NCBI GenBank assembly: GCA_046732855.1
Contig: JBKPNX010000087.1
Location: 1 to 64,000, forward strand
DNA: 64,000 bases
Origin: JBKPNX01 sp046732855
GTDB lineage: Bacteria; Pseudomonadota; Alphaproteobacteria; Geminicoccales; Geminicoccaceae
Reading direction: 5' to 3'
Under the pieces are notes generated by a model. It was given only the letters and a program-made list of their open reading frames with translations. It did not search any database and had not been told where the DNA came from. The translations under genes and the position numbers were made by a program. The number at the start of each line of letters is the position of its first letter. Position 1 is the stretch's first letter. Positions 25,857 through 43,383 of this stretch are shown here, piece by piece.

Positions 25857-28118
25857 TCAGCTGGCGCGCCTCCGCCGCAGGTCGCGAGTCGGCCGAACCA
25901 CGAACGCCGATGGCACCAGCCAGCGCAGCACCTCGCCCGCCTGGACCGGCGGCGAGAGCAGGAAGCCCTGCGCCTCGTCGCACCCGTGCTCGCGCAGGAA
26001 CGCGAGCTGTTGCCTGGTCTCGACGCCCTCGGCGACCACGCGTTTGCCTAGCGCATGGCTGAGCTCGATCATTGATTTGATGATGATCTCGTCATTCCGA
26101 TTCCGGCCGATCCGGCCGATGAACGAGCTGTCGATCTTGATCGTATGCACCGGCAGATGGCGCAGGTAGGCGAACGACGAGAAGCCGCTGCCGAAATCGT
26201 CGATCGCAAGCTGCACGCCGAGCGCGGCCACGCGTCGCAGGCTGGCGATCGTGGTCCCGCTGTCGACGTCGATGATCGCGTGCTCGGTAAGCTCGAGCTC
26301 GAGGCGGTCGGTCGCGAGCGCCGTCTGCTCCAGGGTCTCGCGCAGCAGCGCAGGGAGCTGCGGCTGATTGACCTGCGCGGCCGAGACATTGACCGCGACT
26401 TTGGGCGCAACCGCGGTGCCGCGCCACAGCGCCGCCTGGGCACAGGCTTGGCGGATCACCCAGTTATCGAGCTTCTGCCCCAGTCCGACCGATTCGGCGA
26501 CCCCGAGGAACGCGCCGGGCAAGAGAATCCCGTGTCCCGGGCGATGCCACCGAATCAGCGCTTCGACCCCGGTGCTGCGGTCCTCTCGCAGGTCGATGCG
26601 CGGCTGGTAGAACAGCTCGAACTCGTCCCGCTCGAGCGCGGTGCGAAGATCGCGCTCGAGACAGCGTCGCTGCGAGGCTCGTGCCTCCATCTCGGGCGCG
26701 AACAGGCGGAACTTGCTCCGACCCTCTTCCTTGGCGCGATAGAGCGCGAGGTCGGCTGCTTCGATCAGCGCTTCCGGCGTGGCGCCATGCTCGGGAAAGA
26801 GAGCGACGCCGGCGCTCGCGGCGAGCAGCATGGTCTCGCCGGCGAGCTCGAACGGCCGCGCCAGAGCATCGAGCAGCTTGCGCGTCAAGGTTACGGCGGC
26901 GCGCGGGTCGCTGATCGCGGTTTGCACGACGGCGAACTCGTCGCCGCCGAACCGGGCGACGACATCGCTGGCGCGAAGGTTGTGGCGCAACCGTTCGCTC
27001 ACCGCGCGCAGCAGCCGATCGCCGACCAGATGGCCGAGCGTGTCGTTGACCCGCTTGAAGCCGTCCAGATCCAGCAGCAGCACGGCGATCATACGCTGAT
27101 CGCGCTGCGCCTGCGCGAGCGCATATTGCAGATGATCCTCGAGCAGAGCGCGGTTGGGCAGATCGGTCAGAGGATCGTGCTGCGCCAGGTAGCGGGCCTG
27201 CTGCTCGGCGCGCTTGCGCTCGGTGATGTCCCGACCGACCGATTGGTACTCGCTGAGGCGGCCCGCTTCGTCGAAGATCCCGCGGTCGGTCCACTCGTGC
27301 CAACGGCGCGTGCCGTCGGGCAATGCGACCTGTAGCTCATAGCTGACCGTGGGATGCGCCGGAGTCAGCGAGCGCAGCCGCTCCTGGACGATGTTTGGCT
27401 CGACCTCGGGCATCACCTGCAGATAATCGAGGCCCAGCAGCTCCTCGCGGCGCTTATGCAAGAGCGCGCATAAGGCGCCGTTGACGAACGTGAGGCGCCG
27501 ATCGAGGTCGAAACGTCGGATGTATTCGGTCTGGTCCTCGACCACCGCACGATAACGCTCCTCGCTCATCCGCAGCGCCGCCTCAGCGCGTTTTTGTTCG
27601 GTGATGTCGAGAATGTAGCTGTCGAACAGGCGCCGGCCCGATGCGGTATCGTAGGGTGCCGCGGCGGTCTCGCGGACCCAGCGGCACTCGCCGGTCAGCG
27701 CGTGCTTGTAGCGGTACTCGATGATGTAGCCCTTGCCGAGCTTGCTTCGGGCATGCTCGGCCGCGCGGTAGGCGTCCCGGTCCCGGTGATGCACCCGGCG
27801 ATACCATGCTTCCAGGCTGGGCCGCCGCTGCTGGTGCGCGTGCCCGAGGACCGCGCTCACGTCGCGGCCGTAAAACAGCAGGATCGGCGGTCGTGACGTG
27901 TCCCCGTTTTCGCGGTAGACGCGGCGGAACACCAAGTGATGCATGTTATCCAGAAGCATCGAAACCGGCGGATGACCGGACTGCAGATCGAGATGATTCC
28001 TGCCGAGGCGGGCGGCAGATTTGACCAGCTCCGCGCTCCGTGCTTGCAGAGCGGCGACGTTATCGGTCAGGGCCTGACGTTGCGCCGCGAGATCCTGGCG
28101 AAAGCGCCAGACAGGCAC
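25857..28118 (-). CDS. PAS-PAS-GGDEF-EAL cyclic-di-GMP protein
   Basis: 753 residues. A coiled segment (10-40) is followed by a PAS domain (about 55-175, ending in the DITEQKR linker), a second PAS (about 185-300, ending GRDITERKR), a GGDEF domain (305-470; motif GGDEF at 391-395) and an EAL domain (490-740; motif EAL at 519-521, then LELTEH, DDFGSGFSS, KIDSSFIG and AEGVETRQQ). Both catalytic signatures are intact, so it may synthesise and degrade c-di-GMP. No membrane span is visible; the PAS domains are likely to sense a cytosolic cue. It is single and has an unusual inverted repeat upstream (28263-28312). Confidence 0.93.
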   Translation of the reverse strand: MPVWRFRQDLAAQRQALTDNVAALQARSAELVKSAARLGRNHLDLQSGHPPVSMLLDNMHHLVFRRVYRENGDTSRPPILLFYGRDVSAVLGHAHQQRRPSLEAWYRRVHHRDRDAYRAAEHARSKLGKGYIIEYRYKHALTGECRWVRETAAAPYDTASGRRLFDSYILDITEQKRAEAALRMSEERYRAVVEDQTEYIRRFDLDRRLTFVNGALCALLHKRREELLGLDYLQVMPEVEPNIVQERLRSLTPAHPTVSYELQVALPDGTRRWHEWTDRGIFDEAGRLSEYQSVGRDITERKRAEQQARYLAQHDPLTDLPNRALLEDHLQYALAQAQRDQRMIAVLLLDLDGFKRVNDTLGHLVGDRLLRAVSERLRHNLRASDVVARFGGDEFAVVQTAISDPRAAVTLTRKLLDALARPFELAGETMLLAASAGVALFPEHGATPEALIEAADLALYRAKEEGRSKFRLFAPEMEARASQRRCLERDLRTALERDEFELFYQPRIDLREDRSTGVEALIRWHRPGHGILLPGAFLGVAESVGLGQKLDNWVIRQACAQAALWRGTAVAPKVAVNVSAAQVNQPQLPALLRETLEQTALATDRLELELTEHAIIDVDSGTTIASLRRVAALGVQLAIDDFGSGFSSFAYLRHLPVHTIKIDSSFIGRIGRNRNDEIIIKSMIELSHALGKRVVAEGVETRQQLAFLREHGCDEAQGFLLSPPVQAGEVLRWLVPSAFVVRPTRDLRRRRAS

Positions 28119-28262
28119 GCAGCGAGTGAGGCGGACTTTGGGACACGGCGCGCGACTCAGTCGACCTTTATGTGCAACGCCCGGGCCGGTCGGCGCGAGC
28201 GTCTGCGGCGTCGTTCCACCCCCGCGGGTGTTCTACGCCCCAGCTGAGTTATCTATCTTTTT

Positions 28263-28312
28263 GCTCTCGCTTCCAGCGAGATACAACCGCTGATTCATGC
28301 GCTGGCGAGAGC
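28263..28312. repeat. Long interrupted inverted repeat upstream of the GGDEF-EAL gene
   Basis: Arms GCTCTCG-(ctt)-CCAGCG (28263-28278) and CGCTGGCGAGAGC (28300-28312) pair over 13 bases, with a three-base bulge and a 21-base loop. It is 145 bases before the start of the GGDEF-EAL gene and not followed by a T-tract on either strand. It could be a leader structure or an operator. Confidence 0.4.
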
Positions 28313-28388
28313 CGCTCCCGTAAGTCCGAACCCTGTCGCGTCGGATGTCCCCTTCAGTCGCACGTCAACTGCGAGCGCTTACGTTGAT

Positions 28389-28419
28389 AAAAAAAGGCCG
28401 GCGTCCGCAGACGCCGGCC
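28389..28419 (-). terminator. Intrinsic terminator of the CsbD-family gene
   Basis: Perfect ten-pair stem GGCCGGCGTC / GACGCCGGCC with a four-base loop (28396-28419), followed on the minus strand by seven T (28389-28395). It lies about 27 bases after the stop at 28447, in the right orientation. It is the clearest rho-independent terminator in the window. Confidence 0.9.
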
Positions 28420-28446
28420 ATCCCTCAAACTAGTGCCCTGTACTGT

Positions 28447-28644
28447 TTAGAGACCACCCTCCCAGTCGCGGACCTGGCGCTCCGCCTCGTCGCGCGCGAT
28501 CCCGTACTTCTCCTGGATGCGCCCGACCAACTCCTCGCGCCGGCCCTCGACCTGGTCCAGCTCATCATCGGTGAGCTTGCCCCACTGCTGCCGAACCTGC
28601 CCCTTGAACTGCTTCCAGTTGCCTTCGATCTGATCCCAGTTCAT
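28447..28644 (-). CDS. CsbD family stress-response protein
   Basis: A 65-residue hydrophilic protein matching the CsbD family end to end: MNWDQIEGNWKQFKGQ, VRQQWGKLTDDELDQVEGRR, EELVGRIQEKYGIARDEAE. Members are small stress-induced proteins of unknown mechanism. ATG 28644 is chosen because GGAGGTGA stands just upstream; the upstream six residues are not conserved. It is a monocistronic unit with its own terminator, just downstream of treY but separated by about 145 bases. Confidence 0.93.
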   Translation of the reverse strand: MNWDQIEGNWKQFKGQVRQQWGKLTDDELDQVEGRREELVGRIQEKYGIARDEAERQVRDWEGGL

Positions 28645-28790
28645 GCCTTCACCTCCAACCATTCTGTGCGACTTGAGATATCAACGGCCGGCGGGCGGAC
28701 AGGTTCCGGGTTCCCAGTTCGCCGTCTAGGACGGCAACCGCGACCTCGCTTGAGCGACAATTTGCCGCGCCGGGCGCGCAGAGCAGAACT

Positions 28791-31643
28791 TCAGTGCGGG
28801 ACCAGCAGCGCGACAGGTAAATCCGTGAGCAGGGCGGACACGACGAGCCCGCCGCACGGCTGTTCTACCAGCCGCTCGGTCAGATGGTTCAAGAGGCGCC
28901 TGCCCGGGAGCGCGGGTGGCAGCGCGAGGCGCGTGTCGCCCCACGCCGCCGGGGCGGGGGAGGGCTGCTCCCGATCCTGGAGCAGGGCCGCGACCAAGCG
29001 CGGCACGACCACGATCAGCGCTTCCTGCCCGCTGCGGCGGGCGAAGGCGACGATGCGATCGCTCGAGCTCCCCGTGACCTCGAGCGGCTCGTAGCTCCCG
29101 GTCGCGAACAGATCGGGTTGAGAGCGTCGCAACGCGAGCGTGCGTGCGATGAGATGCTGCTTGATCCGGCCGTCCGGCCAAGTGGCGAGCAGCGCGACCG
29201 GATCCTCGTCCTGTCGCAGCGACTGGCGCCTGCGCTCAAAGTCGACCGGGCGGCGATTGTCGGGATCGACCAGGCTGAGGTCCCACAGCTCACACCCCTG
29301 AAAGGTGTCGGGCACGCCCGGCGCGGTGAGCTTCAAGAGGGTCTGGGCGAGCCCGTTCAGCGCGCCGATCAGCGCGATACGGGGCTGAAACGCGAGTAGA
29401 TCCGACAGAAAGGCCCGCCCTTCCTGGGGATTGAGGATGCGCCGGACAAAGCGCTCCAGGCCTGCCTCGTAGTCCAGGTCGGGCGCGGCCCAGCTGGAGC
29501 GGACCTTGGCCTCGCGTGTCGCTTTCAGCATGTAGCCGACGATGCGCTCGGTGAACCCGGCGAGCGCGGGATGGTCGGGCGTGTCCAGCTCGAGCGGCCA
29601 GGCGCCGACCAGCGTCTGGTAGAGCAGGTACTCGTCGTTGCGGCCGGGCACGCGCGCGCGGTCGAGCTCACGCCGCTTCAGGCGGTTGAGCCTGGCCCAG
29701 CGCCCCACCTGACGCCGCCATTCGAACGGCAACTCGCTCAGCGCATCGATGCGCGCGCGCACGTCCTCGCCGCGCTTGTGGTCGTGGGTCGCGCTCGCGA
29801 GCATCGAGAACGGGTGGCGCCGCTGCTGCTGTTGCATGAGATGATGAAACGCGCTCGGGCTGACGCCGAAATGATCCGGTTCGCCGCCCACTTCGTTGAG
29901 CGAGATCAGGCGATGGTAGCGATAGAACGCGGTGTCCTCGAGCGACTTCGCCATGACCGGCCCGGTCAGCTGCTGGCAGTGCATCGCGGTGGCGATGACC
30001 TCTCCCCGCTCGTAACCGCGGGTGCCGACCAGGTCCGTGGACAGCGCGGCGTGCAGGAAATCGAATACGGTGTGGTCGATCAGCGCGGTCTCTTTGCGCG
30101 CCCGGCTCACCGCCCAGTCGAGATAGCGCCGGTCCTCCGGCCTGGCGCCGTCTTCGTTGATATACGTTCGATACACCGGAAAGCGCGTGATGATGTCGGC
30201 AAGCGCCTCGCGCAGGCCGGTCAGCGTGAAGTCGCGGGTCAGCCAGCTCTGCTGGGCGAGGCGGTAGAACTCGTGCCCGAGCACGTGCAGCTCGCTGTTG
30301 AGGTAATAGCGCAGGATCTGCTGCTTGGCGGCGAGCACCAGCTGATCGAACTCGGCTTCCCGGTCGATGAAACGATGATAGGTGGCGCTGAGCGAGCGTG
30401 CCGCGGCGGGATCGACGAACAGGCCGGTCAGCAGGCTCATGAACTCGTAGCCGGTGGTGCCGGCGACCGGCAGGTCCTCGCGCAGCGATTCGTGCCGCGC
30501 CAGGATTTTCTCGACCACGAGATAGATCGGGCGGCCGTGGCGACCGTCGATCTCGGACCGTGCGCCGTTCGCGCCTTCGGCGAGCACGTCGACGGCGCGG
30601 GAGAGCAGCCGCTGGCAATAGCCGCGGGGGTCGTACAGGCCGTCGATGTGGTCGAGGCGCACGCCCTGCACCTTGCCTTCGCCGATCAGGCGGAGCAGCA
30701 ACCGATGAGTCGCCTCGAACACCTCGCCCTGCTCCATGCGCAGGCCGGCCAGCTCATTGATGTCGAAAAAGCGCCGGTAGTTGATCTCGGAGCTCGCGAC
30801 GCGCCAGTAAGCGAGCCGATACGCCTGGTCCTCCAGCAGCTCGTGCAGGGCCTGGAAGGATTCGGGCAATCCCGGCGTGCCGTTCTGCGCGGCGACCGCG
30901 GCCTCGAGGGCGGCGCGAACGGCGGGATCGCGCGCACTCTCGGCGAGCACCGCCTTGAGCCCGAACGCCTCCTGCCGACGCACGGCCCACTGCGCGCCAG
31001 GCGCATCCTCCGCGAACAGCGCCGCGAACCGGTCAGCCAGCTCGAACAGCGGCCCACCGCTGCGATCTAAGAGGCCGGCGGTCGCGTGGAGCAGCTGCGG
31101 ATAGCGGCGTACCGCGATCGGGAAGCGTTCGTTGTGATAGGCGACGTGGAACGTGCCCTCGGCCGCCTCGAACTGCAGCCTGAGCTCGCCCGCCTCGAGC
31201 ACCTTGCCGTACTGATCGCCGAGTACCGGCAGGGTCACCTTGCCGCGCACCCCGCGCGCGCTCGCCTCCCAGTCGATGTCGAAGAACGTGGCGAACGGGC
31301 TCAGCGGGCCCCACTCCAGGACGTCCAGCCACCAGGGATTGTCAGAGCCGACCCCCATGTGGTTGGGCACGAAGTCGAGGAGGAGCCCCATGTCGTGGGC
31401 GTGCAGCTCGGCGATCAGCGCCTCGAAGGCGGTCTCGTCGCCGAGCTCGGGATTGAGGCGGTTGAAGTCGATCACGTCGTAGCCGTGGGTCGAGCCGGGG
31501 CGCGCCATCGTGAGCGGCGACGCGTACAGGTGGCTGATGCCGAGCGCGGCCAGGTACGGCACGATGGCGCGCGCCTGATCAAATCCGAAGTCCTTGTGGA
31601 ACTGCACCCGGTAGGTCGCCCGCGGCACGATCGGCGGCGGCAT
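28791..31643 (-). CDS. treY: Malto-oligosyltrehalose synthase
   Basis: Isomerises the reducing end of alpha-1,4-glucan into a terminal trehalose unit, which TreZ then releases. 950 residues of GH13 type. Family marks: PRATYRVQFHKDFGF at the start, YASPLTMARPGSTHGYDV, DFVPNHMG (about 90-97), VRLDHIDGLYDP (nucleophile Asp331) and LVVEKIL (Glu378). The long C-terminal part with TATHDHKRGEDVRAR-like text (here SATHDHKRGEDV, about 630-645) is typical of TreY. Starts two bases after the malQ stop. Last gene of the seven-gene cluster in transcription order. Confidence 0.96.
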   Translation of the reverse strand: MPPPIVPRATYRVQFHKDFGFDQARAIVPYLAALGISHLYASPLTMARPGSTHGYDVIDFNRLNPELGDETAFEALIAELHAHDMGLLLDFVPNHMGVGSDNPWWLDVLEWGPLSPFATFFDIDWEASARGVRGKVTLPVLGDQYGKVLEAGELRLQFEAAEGTFHVAYHNERFPIAVRRYPQLLHATAGLLDRSGGPLFELADRFAALFAEDAPGAQWAVRRQEAFGLKAVLAESARDPAVRAALEAAVAAQNGTPGLPESFQALHELLEDQAYRLAYWRVASSEINYRRFFDINELAGLRMEQGEVFEATHRLLLRLIGEGKVQGVRLDHIDGLYDPRGYCQRLLSRAVDVLAEGANGARSEIDGRHGRPIYLVVEKILARHESLREDLPVAGTTGYEFMSLLTGLFVDPAAARSLSATYHRFIDREAEFDQLVLAAKQQILRYYLNSELHVLGHEFYRLAQQSWLTRDFTLTGLREALADIITRFPVYRTYINEDGARPEDRRYLDWAVSRARKETALIDHTVFDFLHAALSTDLVGTRGYERGEVIATAMHCQQLTGPVMAKSLEDTAFYRYHRLISLNEVGGEPDHFGVSPSAFHHLMQQQQRRHPFSMLASATHDHKRGEDVRARIDALSELPFEWRRQVGRWARLNRLKRRELDRARVPGRNDEYLLYQTLVGAWPLELDTPDHPALAGFTERIVGYMLKATREAKVRSSWAAPDLDYEAGLERFVRRILNPQEGRAFLSDLLAFQPRIALIGALNGLAQTLLKLTAPGVPDTFQGCELWDLSLVDPDNRRPVDFERRRQSLRQDEDPVALLATWPDGRIKQHLIARTLALRRSQPDLFATGSYEPLEVTGSSSDRIVAFARRSGQEALIVVVPRLVAALLQDREQPSPAPAAWGDTRLALPPALPGRRLLNHLTERLVEQPCGGLVVSALLTDLPVALLVPH

Positions 31644-31645
31644 GG

Positions 31646-33838
31646 TTACTTCCGGCAGCTGCGTCCGGCAGCCACCATCGCGCCCGCGATTTCACGAAGA
31701 AGAGGCACGTCCGCAAGCTCCTCGAGGGTGCGCCCGAGCCTCCGGCGCCAGTTGAAATGCTCCACCGTGCCCGGGAGGTTCGGCTGCTCCTCTTCGCCGA
31801 ATGCGTCCTCCAGCTGGACCATGACAAGGTTGCCGGGAGTGGCGGCGAGGTAGCGATGCGCCGCCAGTGCCAGCTCGTCGGACAGCTCATCCGGCGGCCG
31901 CTCCGGATCGGTGCCCGCGGGCAGCAGGCCGGCGCGCTGCAGGGCGCGCAGCAGCAGGACACGGTCGCGCGCGCGCTCGGCCCGGGCGTTCACCAGCGCC
32001 GCCTCGTCCGGAAAGCGCCCGAGCAGCTCGCGCCATCTGAGATCGCGCGAGGTCCAGAAGCCGCGCAGTGTCGGCAGGTCATGGGTCGAGACCGAGACCA
32101 GAGCCTGGCGCGGATACGCCTCGGGTGGGGCAAACGCGCCGTCCTGCGCGCGCTCGAAGTAGAGCACCCGGCACGACATCATGCCCGCGCGCTGCATCGC
32201 CGGCCGGAAGCCGCGCGGGACCGTGCCCAGGTCCTCCCCGATCACCACGCAGCGATGGCGCTCCGACTCCAGCGCGATGATGCGCGCGAGGTCGGCGAAC
32301 GGGTAGCGCACGTAGGCGCCCTCGGCTGGCGCGGCGCCCGCCGGGATCCAGAACAGGCGCTGCAGCCCCATGACGTGGTCGATGCGCACGGCGCCGGCGT
32401 GGCGCATGTTGTGGCGCAGGGCCGCCGCAAACACCGCATAGCCAGTCTCGCGCAGGCCGACCGGGGATAGTGGCGCCAACCCCCAGTTCTGCCCTTCGAG
32501 ATTGAACCAGTCGGGCGGCGCGCCCGCGCTGACCCCGCTCAGGGTGACGGCCGGATTGGCCCAGGCCATGGCGCTGGCGGGATTCACGCCGACGGCGATG
32601 TCCTGGTACAGGCCGAGCGGCATGCCGGCGGCGCGGGCGCGCCTCTGCGCGGCCGCGAGTTGCTGATCGGCGAGCCACTGCAGGTGGGCAAAGAAGTCGA
32701 CGCGCTCACGGTGCTCGCGCGCGAACGCGGCGACCTCAGGGGTGTCGGGCCGGCGCAGCGACGCCGGCCAGTCGTGCCAGGACCAGCCCTTCCCGGTCTG
32801 CAACGCATGCTCGTGCAGGGCGTCGAACACTGCATGCTGCTCGAGCGCGCCGCCCATCTCCGCACGGAAGGCGCGGAACGCCCGCGCGCGCTCGCTCGAA
32901 GCCGCAAGGTGCCGCTTTTGGAACGACGCGAACAGGTGCTCGAGCACGCGCAGCTTGAGCCGCCACACCGCCGGATAATCGACCAGTCCGGCGGCGCGGG
33001 CCTGTTCCCGCTCGCGCCGAACGCCGGCGTCGTTGAGCAGGGCGCGGGCCTCGCTGCTCTCGGCGAGGTCGGGCACCGCCTCGGGGTCGAGGTAGAACAC
33101 GTTCAAGAACAGCCGGCTGGACGGCGAATACGGGCTGACGTGGTTGGCATCCGCCGGGAACAGCGCGTGCAGCGGATTGATGCCGACGGCGCTCGCGCCC
33201 AGCGCCGCGGCGCGCTCGGTCAGGTCGGCGAGATCGGTGAAGTCGCCCATGCCCCAGTTGCGCCCCGAGCGTAACCCGTAGAGCTGTCCGGTCACCCCCC
33301 AGAGCCGGGACGGAGATGCCGGCCCGTGGCAGCGGGCCGGCGCCACGATCAGCTGCAGCGAGCTGCGTGCGCGCGCATCGCCGCGCGCCGCCATCGACAG
33401 CCGGTGATAGCCGTGGGGCAGGGAGGACGGCAGAGCCATACGCCAGCGGCGGTAGGTCGTGCCGTCGACCTCCGCGGCGGCGACCCCCGGCAGCTCGTCC
33501 GGCGTCAGCCGGCCCTCGTGCACGACGCCGGTCTCCTCGGCGAGCGTCCAGTCGATGGTCGCGCCGCCGAGCCCGGCCGGCAGGGTGAAGGTGACCTCAA
33601 GCGGCTCGGGCGCCGCGACCACGCGCACCGGTGCCAGCATGCGCCGCCAGGGTCGTGCGTTCGCCTCGCGCAGGCTGTCGGCGATCTCGCGCGCGCTGCC
33701 TACCGCGGCGCCCATGGCCTCGAGCAGGGCGCGCTCGGTCGCGAGCGGGACCTGGCGCCGCTTGCCGAAGAAGTCGGTGTAGCTCGAATCGATGCCGTAG
33801 AGCTCGCCGAGCTGTCGGATCGGCTCGCGCGCGCTCAT
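31646..33838 (-). CDS. malQ: 4-alpha-glucanotransferase
   Basis: 730-residue GH77 amylomaltase; transfers maltodextrin segments between glucans and frees glucose. Family marks: LRSGRNWGMGDFTDL (about 200-214), RIDHVMGLQRLFW (nucleophile Asp near 484), VIGEDLGTVP (acid Glu near 534) and STHDLPTLRGFW. The N-terminal 140 residues form the additional beta domain of the E. coli-type enzyme. ATG 33838 overlaps the treZ TGA as ATGA; a longer frame to 33874 lacks support. It probably recycles oligosaccharides released by GlgX and supplies linear chains for TreY. Confidence 0.94.
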   Translation of the reverse strand: MSAREPIRQLGELYGIDSSYTDFFGKRRQVPLATERALLEAMGAAVGSAREIADSLREANARPWRRMLAPVRVVAAPEPLEVTFTLPAGLGGATIDWTLAEETGVVHEGRLTPDELPGVAAAEVDGTTYRRWRMALPSSLPHGYHRLSMAARGDARARSSLQLIVAPARCHGPASPSRLWGVTGQLYGLRSGRNWGMGDFTDLADLTERAAALGASAVGINPLHALFPADANHVSPYSPSSRLFLNVFYLDPEAVPDLAESSEARALLNDAGVRREREQARAAGLVDYPAVWRLKLRVLEHLFASFQKRHLAASSERARAFRAFRAEMGGALEQHAVFDALHEHALQTGKGWSWHDWPASLRRPDTPEVAAFAREHRERVDFFAHLQWLADQQLAAAQRRARAAGMPLGLYQDIAVGVNPASAMAWANPAVTLSGVSAGAPPDWFNLEGQNWGLAPLSPVGLRETGYAVFAAALRHNMRHAGAVRIDHVMGLQRLFWIPAGAAPAEGAYVRYPFADLARIIALESERHRCVVIGEDLGTVPRGFRPAMQRAGMMSCRVLYFERAQDGAFAPPEAYPRQALVSVSTHDLPTLRGFWTSRDLRWRELLGRFPDEAALVNARAERARDRVLLLRALQRAGLLPAGTDPERPPDELSDELALAAHRYLAATPGNLVMVQLEDAFGEEEQPNLPGTVEHFNWRRRLGRTLEELADVPLLREIAGAMVAAGRSCRK

Positions 33839-35676
33839 GCGGCGCGCGGATGCAACAGCCACAGGACCGCCCACGGCGGCAGGGGCCCGGCGCGCAGCTC
33901 TCCCGGAAGGTCCCGAGGGTTCGCGAACAGCATGTCGCCCCCGGCCTCGTCCGCGAGCGTCACCGCGCTCGCCCGATCGGCGAGATTGGCGATCAGCTCC
34001 AGCGTGCTGCCGTCGGCGAGCGTCCAGGCGACCCGGAGCGCGCTGTCGCCCAGCGTCGTGGCTTTGCCGGCCTGGCCGCGGATGCCGCCAAGCCGCGGCA
34101 CGATCGTCTCATGGCGGATCCGCAGCAGCCTGCGCACGAGCTCCAGCCATGCCTTGTGCTCCGGCTGCTCCGGCACCGACCAGTCCAGACGCGAGGCAGC
34201 AAACGTCGACCAGGCGTTCGGATCCGGGATGTGCGCCCGCGCCGCTTCGCTCGCGAACTCGGGGAACCGCTTGAACTCGCGCCGCCGCCCCTCGCGCACC
34301 GCATCCGCGAGCTCGTCGTGGAAATCGGTGAAGAAGCAGAACGGCTGGGTCGCGCCCCATTCCTCGCCCATGAACAGAAGCGGGACCTGCGGCGCGAGCA
34401 GCAAGATCGCCTGCATCGCCTGGACCGCCTCGCGCGTGGCCAGATCGGCGATGCGCTCGCCAAACGCGCGGTTGCCGACCTGGTCGTGATTCTGCAGGAA
34501 CCCGACGAAGGCAGTCGGCGGCAGATGCGCGCTCGGCTCGCCGCGCACCGCGCCGTTCCGGTATTCGGACACATCGCCCTGGTAGACGAAGCCGGAGCTG
34601 AGCGCACGGGTCAGACGTTCGTGCGCGCCCGTCGCGTAGTCGGCGTAGTAGCCGTCCGCCTCGCCGGTCAGCAGGTGATGATAGACGTGATGAACGTCGT
34701 CGTTCCACTGCGCATCGTAGTAGACTGGCCGGCCTTCTTCGTCGCGCTCGAGCAGATGGGCCTGGTTGCTGTCGTTCTCGAGCACCAGATGGAGGTGGCG
34801 CTCGGCCGGGAGCGTGCGCCTGACCATGGCGGCGATTTCTTTCAGGATGTGCTCCTCGCCGCGATCGATGATCCGGTCGACCGCGTCGAAGCGCAGGCCG
34901 TCGCAGCGGAACTCCTCGAGCCAGTACAGCACGTTGTGGAGCGCGAACGCGCGCACCGCCCGGACCTTGTAGTTGATCGCGGCGCCCCAGGGCGTGTGCT
35001 CGTCCGGCTCGAAGAAGCTCGCGGCGTAGCGGGGCAGGTAGTTTCCCTCGGGGCCGAAGTGATTGTAGACGACATCGAGGAACATCATGAGTCCGCGCCC
35101 GTGCGCCTCGTCGATCAGGCGCTTCAGATCGTCGGGGCTGCCGTAGGCCGCGTCGGGGGCGAACGGCATGACGCCGTCGTAGCCCCAGTTGCGCGTGCCG
35201 GCGAACTCGGCGACGGGCATGAGCTCGATCGCGGTCACGCCGAGCTCGGCGAGGTAGTCGAGCTTGCGCCGCACGCCATCGAACGTGCCATCCTCGGTGA
35301 ACGCGCCGACGTGCAGCTCGTACAGCACGGCGTCCGCCCAGGGCCGGCCGCGCCAGGCGGTGTGCTGCCAGGCGTACGCCCGCGGGTCGACCACCACGCT
35401 CGGCCCGTGCACGTCGTCTGGTTGGCAGCGGGACGCCGGATCGGGTACGCGCAAGCCGTCTTCCAGCTGGAAGCGGTAGCGGCTGCCGACCCGGGCGGCG
35501 TCGGTGACCAGACCGAAGAAGCCGTCCTCGAGCGGAGCCATGGGCAGGGTCCGCTGTTCGTCTTCGAGCGCCAGCGCGACCGCCGCCTGGCTCGGCGCCC
35601 ACAGCTGGAAGCGGACCCGGCCGTCGGGCAGCACTTCGGCCCCGAACGGCATCTGGTGAACGTAGTTCTCGGACAT
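33835..35676 (-). CDS. treZ: Malto-oligosyltrehalose trehalohydrolase
   Basis: 613 residues. Cleaves trehalose off the maltooligosyltrehalose made by TreY. An N-terminal E-set/CBM48-like domain (1-100; FGAEVLPDGRVRFQLWAPSQ) is followed by the GH13 barrel: VLYELHVGAFTEDGTFDGV, LMPVAEFAGTRNWGYDGV, LDVVYNHFGPEGNYL, LRFDAVDRIID (Asp near 264) and LQNHDQVGNRAFGER. ATG 35676 has GGGGGAA just upstream; longer in-frame text back to 35979 is a shadow of glgX. Starts 12 bases downstream of the glgX stop. Confidence 0.95.
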   Translation of the reverse strand: MSENYVHQMPFGAEVLPDGRVRFQLWAPSQAAVALALEDEQRTLPMAPLEDGFFGLVTDAARVGSRYRFQLEDGLRVPDPASRCQPDDVHGPSVVVDPRAYAWQHTAWRGRPWADAVLYELHVGAFTEDGTFDGVRRKLDYLAELGVTAIELMPVAEFAGTRNWGYDGVMPFAPDAAYGSPDDLKRLIDEAHGRGLMMFLDVVYNHFGPEGNYLPRYAASFFEPDEHTPWGAAINYKVRAVRAFALHNVLYWLEEFRCDGLRFDAVDRIIDRGEEHILKEIAAMVRRTLPAERHLHLVLENDSNQAHLLERDEEGRPVYYDAQWNDDVHHVYHHLLTGEADGYYADYATGAHERLTRALSSGFVYQGDVSEYRNGAVRGEPSAHLPPTAFVGFLQNHDQVGNRAFGERIADLATREAVQAMQAILLLAPQVPLLFMGEEWGATQPFCFFTDFHDELADAVREGRRREFKRFPEFASEAARAHIPDPNAWSTFAASRLDWSVPEQPEHKAWLELVRRLLRIRHETIVPRLGGIRGQAGKATTLGDSALRVAWTLADGSTLELIANLADRASAVTLADEAGGDMLFANPRDLPGELRAGPLPPWAVLWLLHPRAA

Positions 35677-35687
35677 TTCCCCCGATC

Positions 35688-37820
<2,133 letters not shown>

Positions 37821-37830
37821 TCTGCGCTGC

Positions 37831-43342
<5,512 letters not shown>

Positions 43343-43383
43343 CCCGTCTCGGCTTCCGGTCGTGGGGCGGCGCGGCAATCGGG

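Noticed and set aside
28389..28419. Terminator hairpin as part of a repeat family or mobile element end
   Set aside because: Single copy, followed by seven T in the right orientation just after a small gene; an ordinary intrinsic terminator.
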